NCBI RefSeq assembly: GCF_002778315.1
Contig: NZ_NESA01000001.1
Span: 496,001 to 560,000, forward strand
Direction: 5' to 3'
DNA from: Limnohabitans sp. JirII-31
GTDB taxonomy: Bacteria; Pseudomonadota; Gammaproteobacteria; Burkholderiales; Burkholderiaceae_C
Length of the DNA stretch: 64,000 nucleotides
The notes under the pieces: generated by a model
What the model saw: only the letters and a program-made list of their open reading frames with translations
The model's database searches: none
What the model was told of the DNA's origin: nothing
Made by a program: the position numbers and the translations under genes
Part shown: piece after piece, positions 38,253 through 48,682 of the stretch
Numbering within the stretch: position 1 is the first letter of the stretch
How the letters are laid out: each line of letters begins with the position of its first letter

Positions 38253-38815
38253 GGTCGTAGCCCTTTGGCGGTGAGTGCTTTGCTGAGGGATTGGATAGCA
38301 CGAGAACAGTGCGTTTTCACACTGCCCTCTGAACAACCCATGGCAGTAGCCGTCTCAGAAACGTCTAAGTCCTCCCAGTAACGCAGTAGGAAGGCTTCCC
38401 GTTGACGTGCTGGGAGATTTTGTATTTCTTCTTCTATTTCTCGCACATTGGCCGTGCTGGCGAAATTGTCTTCGGCGCTTTGAGTCAATTGCGAGTCGTT
38501 TTCGGTACTCAAAGACTCCAATAAATCGAAATCACCGTCTTCTTTACCTGAGTCAAAGTCGCTAAAGTTGCTAAACAGCGCACGGCGGGTTTTGTTACGT
38601 CGAAACCAATCCAACGTGGTGTTGGAGAGAATGCGCTGAAACAACATGGGGAGTTCACTGGCTGGCTTGTCGCCGTAGTGCTCAGCCAGTTTCATCATGC
38701 TGTCTTGAACGATGTCCAGTGCGGCCTCATCGTCCCGCACGTGGTAAACCGACCTCTTGAAGGCCCGTTTTTCAACACTTTGCAGAAAGTCTGAGAGTTC
38801 TTTTTCTGAAGCCAC
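38249..38815 (-). CDS. Sigma-70 family (ECF-like) RNA polymerase sigma factor
   Basis: A 188-aa sigma factor with region 2 (YHVRDDEAALDIVQDSMMKLAEHY, LFQRILSNTTLDWFRRNKTRR) and region 4 (IQNLPARQREAFLLRYWEDLDVSETATAMGCSEGSVKTHCSRA), lacking regions 1.1 and 3. An acidic linker (FDSGKEDGDFDLLE) joins the two. It heads the leftward run DUF3619, DUF3106, RDD, dgkA, LOG, so this is likely its regulated or autoregulated operon. Divergent from ilvB across 257 bases. Confidence 0.9.
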   Translation of the reverse strand: MASEKELSDFLQSVEKRAFKRSVYHVRDDEAALDIVQDSMMKLAEHYGDKPASELPMLFQRILSNTTLDWFRRNKTRRALFSNFSDFDSGKEDGDFDLLESLSTENDSQLTQSAEDNFASTANVREIEEEIQNLPARQREAFLLRYWEDLDVSETATAMGCSEGSVKTHCSRAIQSLSKALTAKGLRP

Positions 38816-38842
38816 TAGCGCGCAGGATGAATGAATGAGCCG

Positions 38843-38913
38843 CGATTATGGCATTCACGTGCGGATAATTGACCCATGCTGTTCGGCTTGGCCCTTGCTT
38901 GATGCCATAATCG
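38843..38913. promoter_or_regulatory. Divergent promoter region of sigma factor and ilvB, with inverted GCCATAATCG pair
   Basis: A 10-base sequence GCCATAATCG occurs on the minus strand at 38843-38852 and on the plus strand at 38904-38913. Each contains CATAAT facing its own gene (sigma factor leftwards, ilvB rightwards), fitting two -10 elements. Clear -35 boxes are not visible. The rest of the 257-base gap is an approximately 160-base ilvB leader. Confidence 0.4.
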
Positions 38914-39072
38914 AAGGTTGCAATTCGACAAAAATAAGGCAAACGGGTCTCAGTTCGGCGCGAACACTCATAGGCGCTCATGGCTGATGGTCCAAAGTTT
39001 CGACGCTACCCCACAAGGGTGGGCGAAGAAGCACCCCGGGTTTTTCGTTGACGAAATTCACTAAGGTTGATC

Positions 39073-40845
39073 ATGGAAATCAAAAACGCGCAAGCAAATT
39101 TTCCCGCTATTGCAGACGGGAAATCTCACGAATTGATGGGTGCCGAAATCCTTGTGAAGGCACTTCAAGCTGAAAACGTTCAGTACATCTGGGGTTACCC
39201 AGGTGGGTCAGTTCTCTATATTTACGACGCCTTGTACAAACAAGACACCATGCAGCACGTGTTGGTGCGGCATGAGCAGGCCGCCGTGCATGCCGCGGAT
39301 GGCTACGCGCGTGCAACCGGGGAGGTCGGTGTTGCACTGGTAACGTCTGGACCCGGTGTGACCAATGCTGTGACAGGTATTGCAACAGCCTACATGGACA
39401 GCATCCCCATGGTGATCATCACCGGTCAAGTGCCCACCGCGGCGATTGGCTTGGATGCCTTCCAAGAGTGCGATACCGTGGGCATCACACGCCCAATCGT
39501 GAAACACAACTTTCTTGTCAAAGATGTTCGCGATTTGGCCGTTACCCTGAAAAAGGCCTTCCACATTGCACGCAGCGGCCGACCAGGCCCCGTGGTGGTG
39601 GATATTCCTAAGGATGTCTCGTTCAAGAAAACGACGTATGAAGGGTATCCGGCGGATGTGCAAATGCGCTCCTATAACCCTGTGCGTAAAGGCCATGGCG
39701 GGCAAATCCGCAAGGCCTTGCAATTGTTGATGGCCGCCAAGCGGCCCTACATCTACACCGGTGGTGGCGTGTTGCTGAGCAATGCTTCGGCAGAGTTGCG
39801 CAGCTTGGTCGATATGTTGGGTTACCCATGTACCAATACATTGATGGGTTTGGGGGCTTATCCGGCCAGTGATCCCAAGTTCCTGGGTATGTTGGGAATG
39901 CACGGCACCATCGAGGCCAACAATGCCATGCAGCATTGCGATGTCTTGTTGGCTGTTGGCGCACGTTTTGATGACCGTGTGATTGGCAATCCAAAGCACT
40001 TTGCTCAAAACGAGCGAAAGATTATCCATATCGACATTGATCCATCCAGCATTTCCAAACGTGTCAAAGTCGACATTCCTATTGTTGGGGATGTCAAAGA
40101 CGTGTTGACCGAGATGATTGAGATGGTCAAAGAGTCGGGTCTCAAACCCGATGGGAATGCGTTGGGCGCATGGTGGGAAACCATTGATGGTTGGCGCAAA
40201 CGTGATTGTTTGAAGTACGACCGCACCAACACCAGTGTCATCAAACCCCAGTACGTGATTGAAACCTTGCATCGCATGACCAAGGGAACAGACACCTACA
40301 TTACCTCCGATGTTGGGCAACATCAAATGTGGGCTGCGCAATATTATGGGTTTGATGAGCCACGTCGTTGGATCAACTCAGGTGGGTTGGGCACGATGGG
40401 TGTGGGCATTCCATACGCGATGGGTATCAAGCTTGCCAAGCCCGATAGCGAGGTGTTTTGTGTCACGGGTGAAGGTTCGGTGCAGATGTGCATTCAGGAG
40501 TTATCGACCTGCCTGCAATACAACACCCCGATCAAGATCATGGCGCTAAACAACCGCTATTTGGGGATGGTGCGTCAGTGGCAAGAAATTGAATACTCTG
40601 GTCGCTACAGCAGCAGCTACATGGACGCCTTGCCTGATTTTGTCAAGCTGGCAGAGGCTTATGGCCATGTGGGAATGCTGATAGAGCGCCCCGAAGATGT
40701 TGAACCAGCTTTGCGCGAAGCGCGCAAACTCAAGGATCGCACGGTGTTCATGGACTTCAGAACAGACCCCACTGAAAACGTGTTTCCAATGGTTCAAGCT
40801 GGCAAAGGCATTACCGAAATGCTGCTTGGCAGCGAAGACCTGTGA
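39073..40845 (+). CDS. ilvB: Acetolactate synthase, large subunit
   Basis: ThDP enzyme for the first common step of valine/leucine and isoleucine synthesis. The 590-aa protein has the ThDP glutamate segment RHEQAAVHAADGYARATG, the FAD-domain GARFDDRVIGNP and the ThDP/Mg motif GEGSVQMCIQEL...NNRYLGMV. Start ATG 39073 has AAGG 6 bases upstream; a TTG two codons earlier is less likely. ilvN and ilvC follow within 16 and 35 bases, so this is the ilvBNC operon. Confidence 0.96.
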   Translation: MEIKNAQANFPAIADGKSHELMGAEILVKALQAENVQYIWGYPGGSVLYIYDALYKQDTMQHVLVRHEQAAVHAADGYARATGEVGVALVTSGPGVTNAVTGIATAYMDSIPMVIITGQVPTAAIGLDAFQECDTVGITRPIVKHNFLVKDVRDLAVTLKKAFHIARSGRPGPVVVDIPKDVSFKKTTYEGYPADVQMRSYNPVRKGHGGQIRKALQLLMAAKRPYIYTGGGVLLSNASAELRSLVDMLGYPCTNTLMGLGAYPASDPKFLGMLGMHGTIEANNAMQHCDVLLAVGARFDDRVIGNPKHFAQNERKIIHIDIDPSSISKRVKVDIPIVGDVKDVLTEMIEMVKESGLKPDGNALGAWWETIDGWRKRDCLKYDRTNTSVIKPQYVIETLHRMTKGTDTYITSDVGQHQMWAAQYYGFDEPRRWINSGGLGTMGVGIPYAMGIKLAKPDSEVFCVTGEGSVQMCIQELSTCLQYNTPIKIMALNNRYLGMVRQWQEIEYSGRYSSSYMDALPDFVKLAEAYGHVGMLIERPEDVEPALREARKLKDRTVFMDFRTDPTENVFPMVQAGKGITEMLLGSEDL

Positions 40846-40861
40846 TCAGGGAGAAAAAGAC

Positions 40862-42405
<1,544 letters not shown>

Positions 42406-42419
42406 TCTTTTCGTTCCTC

Positions 42420-42453
42420 AACAACAAAGGCCACCTCGGTGGCCTTTGTTGTT
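42420..42453 (+). terminator. Long hairpin after ilvC
   Basis: Sixteen-base perfect stem AACAACAAAGGCCACC/GGTGGCCTTTGTTGTT with a 2-base gap between arms. There is no real T-run (GTTCTTGC follows), so it may terminate weakly or protect the ilvC message end. Confidence 0.6.
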
Positions 42454-42508
42454 CTTGCTGGGCAGTGCCAGCCTTTACACTCAACGTCTACTTTTCGGAG
42501 CCAGACCT

Positions 42509-43312
42509 ATGTCGGACTTACACGATCACGCAGAGGAATACGTGCCTCGCAAACCCAGTAAGGGCATTTATGTGTTGCCCAATCTATTCACGTTAGCCGC
42601 CTTGTTTGGTGGTTTCTATGCCATCGTGATGGCGATGAATAACCATTTTGAAATGGCTGCCATCGGTGTTTTTTGTGCCATGGTGCTCGACAGCTTGGAT
42701 GGTCGGGTGGCGCGCATGACCAATACACAGAGCGCGTTTGGCGAACAAATGGACTCGTTGGCAGACATGGTTTCATTTGGCGCGGCACCCGCATTGATTT
42801 CTTACGAATGGGCCCTCAAAGGGGTAGGCCGTTGGGGGTGGGTGGCCGCGTTTGTCTACATTTCATGCGCCGCGTTGCGCCTGGCACGCTTCAATGTCAA
42901 CACAGCCGTTGTTGATCGTCGCTTTTTCCAGGGTTTGCCATCACCTGCTGCCGCTGCGCTGGTGATGGGCTTCATATGGTTAATGAACGACATGGGATAT
43001 CAGGGGGCTGACGTGGTGTGGCCTATGTTTGTGATGTGTTTGTATTCCGGCTTGACCATGGTCACGAACGTGCCCTTTTACAGCTTCAAAGATGTTCAGA
43101 TGAAGCGTAGTGTTCCGTTTGCAGTGATTGTGTTGTTGGCGCTGGTCATCGCCGTGATCAATATCCATCCGCCGATAGTGTTGTTCGCATTGTTCATGTT
43201 GTACGGTTTGAGTGGTTACGCCTTGTACGCATGGCGTCGTACCAAGGGCTTGCAAACCAGCGTCATCAGCACATCCACCGACGAGCCTGATGAGCAAGGT
43301 CTGCACAAGTGA
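42509..43312 (+). CDS. pssA: CDP-diacylglycerol-serine O-phosphatidyltransferase
   Basis: Makes phosphatidylserine, precursor of phosphatidylethanolamine, from CDP-DAG and serine. The 267-aa membrane protein has the CDP-alcohol phosphotransferase signature DSLDGRVARMTNTQSAFGEQMDSLAD (DG..AR........G...D...D) and about eight helices. GGAG sits 8 bases before ATG 42509. It lies between ilvC and leuA, a common Burkholderiales order, with no pathway link to them. Confidence 0.93.
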   Translation: MSDLHDHAEEYVPRKPSKGIYVLPNLFTLAALFGGFYAIVMAMNNHFEMAAIGVFCAMVLDSLDGRVARMTNTQSAFGEQMDSLADMVSFGAAPALISYEWALKGVGRWGWVAAFVYISCAALRLARFNVNTAVVDRRFFQGLPSPAAAALVMGFIWLMNDMGYQGADVVWPMFVMCLYSGLTMVTNVPFYSFKDVQMKRSVPFAVIVLLALVIAVINIHPPIVLFALFMLYGLSGYALYAWRRTKGLQTSVISTSTDEPDEQGLHK

Positions 43313-43341
43313 CAGGGTCGCGACTGAACAATTCTTTTTTG

Positions 43342-43350
43342 TGCTAAATT
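43342..43350 (+). promoter_or_regulatory. Probable extended -10 promoter of the leu leader
   Basis: TGCTAAATT is an extended -10 (TGn plus TAAATT). A start site about 6-7 bases downstream would fall at or next to the A of the leader-peptide ATG at 43357. No convincing -35 box is seen. Confidence 0.4.
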
Positions 43351-43356
43351 CAATAC

Positions 43357-43413
43357 ATGCAAAATTTTTCGCTGGCCCTACGACTGCTAACCCCCAACGG
43401 GCGGAGTTGGTAG
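43357..43413 (+). CDS. leuL: Leucine operon leader peptide
   Basis: An 18-codon ORF reading MQNFSLALRLLTPNGRSW, too short for ordinary gene callers. Leu codons occupy positions 6, 8, 10 and 11 (CTG, CTA, CTG, CTA), a clustered run with two rare CTA codons. It lies just upstream of leuA, with a hairpin/T-run at 43433-43468. This is the layout of a translation-controlled attenuator: ribosomes stalled at Leu codons under leucine starvation would allow an alternative structure. There is no Shine-Dalgarno before its ATG, and the candidate -10 ends 6 bases upstream, so it may be translated from a leaderless mRNA. Homology to known leader peptides was not tested. Confidence 0.65.
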   Translation: MQNFSLALRLLTPNGRSW

Positions 43414-43432
43414 CGCACGCGCGAACCCAAAC

Positions 43433-43468
43433 AAGGCCCGTATGCACCTGCAGCGGGCCTTTTGCTTT
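43433..43468 (+). terminator. Predicted attenuator of leuA
   Basis: Stem AAGGCCCG/CGGGCCTT (43433-43440 and 43454-43461) with a 13-base loop and a T-rich tail (TTGCTTT). The left arm can instead pair with ACGGGC at 43397-43402 inside the leader peptide sequence, giving a competing antiterminator. Lies 50 bases before leuA. Confidence 0.65.
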
Positions 43469-43518
43469 GGGGTCGAGACACACGTTGTAGGTTTTCTGAG
43501 ATTCAAGGAGTTCTGACC

Positions 43519-45057
43519 ATGGCTGACAAGCTCATCATTTTTGACACCACTTTGCGTGACGGCGAGCAATCGCCTGGCGCTTCTATGACGCGTGACGAAA
43601 AGCTGCGCATCGCACGTCAGTTGGAACGTCTGAAAGTCGATGTCATCGAAGCAGGGTTTGCAGCCAGCTCGAACGGTGATTTTGAAGCTGTGCAAGCCAT
43701 TGCCAACGCGATCAAAGACTCAACCATTTGCTCTTTGTCCCGCGCCAATGACCGAGACATCAGTCGTGCTGCTGAAGCTCTCAAAGGAGCCAACAGTGCA
43801 CGCATTCATACATTCATTGCAACCTCGCCGTTGCACATGGAAAAGAAGCTGCGCATGTCACCCGAGCAAGTCCTTGAACAAGCCAAGCAAGCTGTGCGTT
43901 TTGCCCGTAATTTGGTGGGAGATATTGAGTTCAGTCCCGAAGACGGCTATCGCAGTGAGATGGACTTTTTGTGTCGTGTGATTGAAACCGTCATTGCAGA
44001 AGGGGCAACTACCATCAACGTGCCAGACACCGTGGGGTATGCCGTGCCTGAGTTGTATGGAAACTTCATCAAGACCTTGCGTGAGCGTGTACCCAACAGC
44101 GACAAAGCCATCTGGTCTGTCCATTGTCACAATGACTTGGGAATGGCCGTGGCAAACTCTTTGGCTGGCGTAAAAATTGGCGGTGCACGCCAAGTGGAAT
44201 GCACGATCAATGGCTTGGGTGAGCGCGCTGGCAATTGTTCATTGGAAGAAGTTGTCATGGCTGTTAAAACACGCAAGGACTACTTCAACTTGGAGTTGGG
44301 CATTGACACACGTCAAATTGTTGCAGCCAGCCGTATGGTGAGCCAAACCACGGGCTTTGTAGTGCAACCTAACAAGGCCGTGGTTGGAGCCAATGCCTTT
44401 GCGCACGCTTCAGGCATTCATCAAGATGGCGTGCTCAAAGCCCGTGACACTTACGAAATCATGCGAGCGGAAGATGTAGGCTGGAGTGCCAACAAAATTG
44501 TTTTGGGCAAACTCAGTGGTCGCAATGCTTTCAAGCAGCGCCTGCAAGAGTTGGGTGTAGAGATGCAAAGTGAAAGTGAAATAAACACCGCGTTTGCCAA
44601 ATTCAAAGAACTTGCTGATCGTAAAAGTGAAATCTTTGACGAAGACATCCTGGCATTGGTCAGTGAAGAGAGTGTTCACAACGACAAGGAGCAGTTTGCG
44701 TTTGTATCGTTGTCACAACACAGCGAAACCGGTGAACGACCACAAGCCAGTGTGGTTTTCACTGTGGGCGGTAAAGAGGTACGCGGTGAGTCTGACGGTA
44801 ACGGCCCGGTCGATGCGTCACTCAAAGCAATTGAATCCCATGTCAAAAGTGGTGCCGAGATGGTGCTCTATTCCGTGAACGCCATCAGCGGCTCCACGGA
44901 GAGCCAAGGCGAGGTGACCGTGCGCCTGCAAAACAGTGGTCGCGTGGTCAACGGCGTTGGTTCTGATCCTGACATTGTGGTGGCTTCTGCCAAAGCTTAT
45001 TTGGCCGCGTTGAACAAGCTGCAAAGCAAGGCTGACCGGGTGGCTGCGCAAGGTTGA
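43519..45057 (+). CDS. leuA: 2-isopropylmalate synthase
   Basis: First committed step of leucine synthesis: acetyl-CoA plus 2-ketoisovalerate. The 512-aa protein shows the DRE-TIM N-terminus [19 protein letters not shown], metal-binding HCHNDLG and [13 protein letters not shown], and a C-terminal LeuA dimerisation/feedback domain (residues ~385-510). AAGGAG precedes ATG 43519. Expression is probably set by the leader peptide/attenuator just upstream, plus leucine feedback on the enzyme. A good terminator follows. Confidence 0.96.
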   Translation: MADKLIIFDTTLRDGEQSPGASMTRDEKLRIARQLERLKVDVIEAGFAASSNGDFEAVQAIANAIKDSTICSLSRANDRDISRAAEALKGANSARIHTFIATSPLHMEKKLRMSPEQVLEQAKQAVRFARNLVGDIEFSPEDGYRSEMDFLCRVIETVIAEGATTINVPDTVGYAVPELYGNFIKTLRERVPNSDKAIWSVHCHNDLGMAVANSLAGVKIGGARQVECTINGLGERAGNCSLEEVVMAVKTRKDYFNLELGIDTRQIVAASRMVSQTTGFVVQPNKAVVGANAFAHASGIHQDGVLKARDTYEIMRAEDVGWSANKIVLGKLSGRNAFKQRLQELGVEMQSESEINTAFAKFKELADRKSEIFDEDILALVSEESVHNDKEQFAFVSLSQHSETGERPQASVVFTVGGKEVRGESDGNGPVDASLKAIESHVKSGAEMVLYSVNAISGSTESQGEVTVRLQNSGRVVNGVGSDPDIVVASAKAYLAALNKLQSKADRVAAQG

Positions 45058-45090
45058 TTCAACGACGAGTACCTTTACTGGTTTGATCAA

Positions 45091-45132
45091 AAAAATCACG
45101 CAAGTCTTTGATCTTGCGTGATTTTTTATTTT
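45091..45132. terminator. Rho-independent terminator after leuA
   Basis: Perfect stem AAAAATCACGCAAG/CTTGCGTGATTTTT with an 8-base loop and long T-rich tail. Confidence 0.92.
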
Positions 45133-45178
45133 TGGTAAACTGATAGCTACTTTGCATTTCAAGAACAAGGAACGACAC

Positions 45179-46138
45179 TTGAAACAACTGCTCATCGCCA
45201 CATCTTTCAGTTTTTTAGGAGCTTTGTTTGCTGTTTCGGCCCAGGCTGCAACACCGAATAAAACCAAAGCAGAAAAGTCCAAGCCGGCAGTTGTCAAGGT
45301 GCACATGCGTCGCAAGGCCGAGAAGGTCATTGCTGCAAAACCTTCGTTTGGTCAAATAGCAGGCCTGCATGCCACATCTGATCATTTGGATTTGAAATCT
45401 AGCGTGGCGTACGTCATTGACCAAGATACCCAAGAAGTTCTCTTGAGCAAAAACGACCAGGCTGTCTTGCCTATTGCATCCATTACCAAGTTGATGACAG
45501 GCGTGCTGATCAGCGAAGCCAAGCTGCCTTTAGATGAATCCATCACCATCACACAAGATGATGTTGACACGGAGAAGGGCAGTAGTTCACGCCTGCGCGT
45601 CGGAACCACATTGACACGCGGCGAGTTATTGCACCTCGCGTTGATGGCCAGTGAAAACCGTGCGGCACATGCTCTGGGCCGTACCTATCCAGGTGGGTTG
45701 TCTGTTTTTGTCAATTTGATGAACGCCAAGGCAGCCCAGCTAGGAATGCGTGATACCCGTTATGTCGAGCCCACAGGATTGTCCAGTCACAATCAGTCAA
45801 GCGCGAAAGACTTGGCAACATTGGTTGGCTCCGCGTACAACGACCCGATGCTGCGTGAACTCTCCACCTCCCCAAGCTATCAAGTTGAGGTTGGTAATCA
45901 CACCTTGCAGTACAGAACGACCAATCGTTTGGTGAAAAATCCTAACTGGGATATCGGCTTACAAAAAACAGGTTATATCTCCGAAGCAGGCCAATGTTTG
46001 GTGATGCAAGCCAAAGTGGCCGGACGCAAGCTCATCATGGTGTTCTTGGACTCTGCGGGCAAACTGAGCCGTATTGCCGATGCGGAGCGCGTACGCAAAT
46101 GGGTTGAAATCAACCATGCAGGTCGCCCACAAACCTGA
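45179..46138 (+). CDS. pbpG: D-alanyl-D-alanine endopeptidase (PBP7/PbpG-like)
   Basis: Periplasmic penicillin-binding protein of the S11 family. With TTG 45179 as start (AAGGA 7 bases upstream), the N-terminus MKQLLIATSFSFLGALFAVS is a clean signal peptide; upstream alternatives would bury it. Catalytic motifs: SITK (Ser101, Lys104), SEN (158-160) and KTG (263-265). These enzymes cut D-Ala-meso-DAP cross-links or trim pentapeptides, helping cell-wall remodelling. The 319-aa size favours PbpG over DacA-type carboxypeptidases with an extra C-terminal domain. Monocistronic between two terminators. Confidence 0.88.
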   Translation: MKQLLIATSFSFLGALFAVSAQAATPNKTKAEKSKPAVVKVHMRRKAEKVIAAKPSFGQIAGLHATSDHLDLKSSVAYVIDQDTQEVLLSKNDQAVLPIASITKLMTGVLISEAKLPLDESITITQDDVDTEKGSSSRLRVGTTLTRGELLHLALMASENRAAHALGRTYPGGLSVFVNLMNAKAAQLGMRDTRYVEPTGLSSHNQSSAKDLATLVGSAYNDPMLRELSTSPSYQVEVGNHTLQYRTTNRLVKNPNWDIGLQKTGYISEAGQCLVMQAKVAGRKLIMVFLDSAGKLSRIADAERVRKWVEINHAGRPQT

Positions 46139-46157
46139 TACTGATTCAACCGTTACT

Positions 46158-46187
46158 CAAAAGCCGGCAGTACTGCTGGCTTTTTTA
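46158..46187. terminator. Bidirectional terminator between pbpG and the IclR gene
   Basis: Stem AAAAGCCGGCAG/CTGCTGGCTTTT with one G-T pair, a TA loop and a T-run. A-run on the other side lets it serve the convergent iclR gene too. Confidence 0.85.
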
Positions 46188-46190
46188 CTT

Positions 46191-46970
46191 TCAAGCATGG
46201 CTGTCTTTGTAGCCCAGTGCGTATGAAATGGCCTGAGTGGTCATTTGTAGTTTGGGTAACCAGGTTTCATCCAGACGATCTGCCGGAGCAGAGATGGACA
46301 GGCCTGCCACCAATTTGCCTTGATCGTCGTAAATGCCAGAGGCCATGCAACGCACGCCCAACTCCAGTTCCTCGTTATCACGTGCCACTCCGTATTGACG
46401 CACTTTAGACAGTTCGCGCTCCAGTACGGGTAATTGCGTGATGCTGTTGCGGGTCTGACCACTCAAGCCCGTGCGCGTGGAGTACGCGCGCACGCGCTGC
46501 GGATCATCCATGGCTAAAAAAAGCTTGCCCACAGAGGTCAGGTGCAGTGGTGCACGTCCACCGATGGCTCTGACCACCTGCATTCCAGAACGTTCGCTGA
46601 ACGCGCGTTCAACATAAACGATTTCATCGCCCTGTCGCACACTCAAATTGACCGGTTGCTGAATAAGCTTGTGCAGTTCTCGCATGGGTTGTACGGCCGC
46701 GTCTCGTACATTTAGGCGGTCCTTGACTAAATTACCCAATTCCAGCAACCGCATGCCCAGTCGATAATTTCCTGCTTCAGGCCTGTCCACAAAGCGTCCA
46801 ACAGCCAGATCGTTCAAGATCCGATGAGTTGTCGATGGGTGTAAGCCCGTTCGTTCGCTGATTTCTTTGAGCGAGATGGCTTCTTCTCGTGATGCCAAGA
46901 CATCAATGAGTGAAAAAATTCGCTCAATAACTTGAATGTTTGGCGTTGCAGGAACACTGGATTTACGCAT
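46191..46970 (-). CDS. IclR-family transcriptional regulator
   Basis: A 259-aa regulator with an N-terminal winged helix (NIQVIERIFSLIDVLASREEAISLKEISERTGLHPSTTHRILNDL) and a C-terminal effector domain (GRAPLHLTSVGKLFLA, ELELGVRCMASGIYDDQGKLVAGLSISAP). IclR proteins usually control aromatic or glyoxylate catabolism genes; the target is not adjacent. It lies 22 bases downstream of bpt on the same strand, but functional linkage is doubtful. Confidence 0.9.
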   Translation of the reverse strand: MRKSSVPATPNIQVIERIFSLIDVLASREEAISLKEISERTGLHPSTTHRILNDLAVGRFVDRPEAGNYRLGMRLLELGNLVKDRLNVRDAAVQPMRELHKLIQQPVNLSVRQGDEIVYVERAFSERSGMQVVRAIGGRAPLHLTSVGKLFLAMDDPQRVRAYSTRTGLSGQTRNSITQLPVLERELSKVRQYGVARDNEELELGVRCMASGIYDDQGKLVAGLSISAPADRLDETWLPKLQMTTQAISYALGYKDSHA

Positions 46971-46992
46971 CCGGTTATCTTACCTTGTGAAA

Positions 46993-47727
46993 TCAGCAGT
47001 CTGTCCAATCACCCGCGATCAGACACTGATGCGGTTTGAAATTGGCTTTGTAGCGCATCTTGGGGCTGTCTTCTATCCAATAACCTAAGTAGGCGTAACG
47101 CAGTCCCAATTGGCGCACCTGTTCAATTTGCCACATCACGTTGTAAGTCCCATAACTGGCGCCTGCTTGTGGGTCGTAGAAGGTGTAGACAGCAGATAAG
47201 CCATCGTCAAGCAAATCCAGCACAGACACCATTCTGAGCTCACCCAACGTTTCATTTCCACTGGGCTCGCGAAACTCGACCAAGCGTGAATTGACACGGC
47301 TTTGCAAAAGAAACTGGGTGAATTGATCCACGTTATCTTGGTCCATGCCACCGCCTGCATGCCGCTGTGCTTGGTAACGTTGGTACAAAGCGTAGTGCTC
47401 TGGGATGTAGCCTAGGTTGAGGATGCGAGCTTCCAAATGTTCGTGTTGACGCCAAGCTCTGCGCTGGCTTCGGGTGGGGACATAGTCTTGTGCTTTGACA
47501 CGCAAAGGCACGCATGCACGACAGCTGTCGCAATAAGGTCGGTAGGTGAACAAACCACTGCGGCGAAACCCTTGCTTGACCAAGTCCGAATAAACATCAC
47601 TTTGGATCAAATGACTCGGCGTTGCGACTTGAGAGCGCGCAAATCGATTGGGTAAGTAACTGCAAGGGTAGGGCGCCGTGGCATAAAACTGCAACGCTTG
47701 AAAGGGTAAGTCTTGGAGGTGTGTCAA
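46993..47727 (-). CDS. bpt: Bpt: leucyltransferase for N-terminal Asp/Glu (ATE-type)
   Basis: Transfers leucine from Leu-tRNA to proteins with N-terminal Asp or Glu for ClpS/ClpAP degradation. The 244-aa protein has [19 protein letters not shown], the Cys pairs in [15 protein letters not shown], and [20 protein letters not shown] near the end. TTG 47727 is chosen because it gives [15 protein letters not shown], has GAGGT about 6 bases upstream and overlaps the aat stop by TTGA. A GTG at 47781 would add 18 residues and overlap aat by 58 bases. Aat is the companion enzyme. Confidence 0.92.
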   Translation of the reverse strand: MTHLQDLPFQALQFYATAPYPCSYLPNRFARSQVATPSHLIQSDVYSDLVKQGFRRSGLFTYRPYCDSCRACVPLRVKAQDYVPTRSQRRAWRQHEHLEARILNLGYIPEHYALYQRYQAQRHAGGGMDQDNVDQFTQFLLQSRVNSRLVEFREPSGNETLGELRMVSVLDLLDDGLSAVYTFYDPQAGASYGTYNVMWQIEQVRQLGLRYAYLGYWIEDSPKMRYKANFKPHQCLIAGDWTDC

Positions 47728-48485
47728 TCGAGACCTCGTGGCAGCATCACTGTGTTCCAGTATATCGACCGATATTGCCACGCCATTGGGGGGGCTTCGC
47801 GCGCTTGAATCACGTCGTGAATGAATTGTTTGCGTGAGATCTCACGCGCGCCCAACGATCCCAAATGCTTGGTATTTTGCTGACAGTCAATCCAATGTGC
47901 GCCTTGGGCACGGGCAAACGCAACCAGAGCAGCCAAAGCGACTTTGGATGCATTGGGTTGCAAAGCGAACATGGACTCGCCAAAAATGCAACGTCCGATC
48001 GAGACGCAATACAAACCGCCGATCAACTCATCGTTAACCCAAGTCTCTACGCTGTGTGCAAATCCTGCTTTGTGCAGCGCTTCATAAGCTTGCACCATGT
48101 CATCCACAATCCATGTGCCGTTTTGACCCGGTCTTACTGCATTGGCGCAGTGGCGTATCACGCGAGAAAATGCGGTGTCGAACTTGACGTTGCAGCAGGG
48201 GTCTTGAATAAAAGCTTGCAGCGTTTTACGCATGGATCTGTGTAACTTGAAAGCTTCCACTTGGAGCACCATGCGAGGGTCAGGTGACCACCACAGCACA
48301 GGTTGTGTTTCGTTGAACCATGGAAACATGCCCTGGCTGTAGGCCTCATGAAGACGTGCGACAGACAAACCACCTCCCGCAGCAACCAACCCGGCAAGCC
48401 CTGAATCTGCTTTCAAGGCTGTATCTGCAGCAGGCAAGGGGGTTTCAGCTTCCAGCCAGGGAATCAATGGTCTATTGCGGTTCAT
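47724..48485 (-). CDS. aat: Leucyl/phenylalanyl-tRNA-protein transferase
   Basis: Adds Leu or Phe to N-terminal Arg/Lys of proteins, marking them for ClpS. The 253-aa protein has the family pattern [60 protein letters not shown] and [20 protein letters not shown]. Start at ATG 48485 gives [11 protein letters not shown]; an in-frame ATG at 48518 would add 11 residues and cannot be excluded since neither has a strong ribosome site. Coupled to bpt by a 4-base TTGA overlap, so the two N-end-rule transferases are co-produced. Confidence 0.92.
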   Translation of the reverse strand: MNRNRPLIPWLEAETPLPAADTALKADSGLAGLVAAGGGLSVARLHEAYSQGMFPWFNETQPVLWWSPDPRMVLQVEAFKLHRSMRKTLQAFIQDPCCNVKFDTAFSRVIRHCANAVRPGQNGTWIVDDMVQAYEALHKAGFAHSVETWVNDELIGGLYCVSIGRCIFGESMFALQPNASKVALAALVAFARAQGAHWIDCQQNTKHLGSLGAREISRKQFIHDVIQAREAPPMAWQYRSIYWNTVMLPRGLD

Positions 48486-48682
48486 GGGGACATTTTGAAT
48501 CAAGCGATTTGAAAGCATTTTTAACCATATAGGGTCATATTTTTACGAAACATAGCCCCTTGTGTTTCATCTGCTTTGTTATCTTGGAAAACCATAGGCC
48601 AGTTGCAAATTCAACTCCCTACAATGACAAGCTTTGTGCCATCCAGCGATGGGCAACATGCTTTCAGAATCCGGAGTTTCTT

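Noticed and set aside
38980..39051. Classical ilv attenuator leader peptide
   Set aside because: The 23-codon frame has no Ile/Leu and only two Val codons, and no strong terminator follows.
39208..40341. Long leftward ORF (377 codons) opposite ilvB
   Set aside because: It is antisense to the fully conserved ilvB reading frame and reads as compositional shadow rich in His/Gln with no family pattern.
47724..47781. GTG 47781 as the start of bpt
   Set aside because: It would overlap aat by 58 bases and add residues not seen in the family; TTG 47727 has a ribosome site and the conserved N-terminus.
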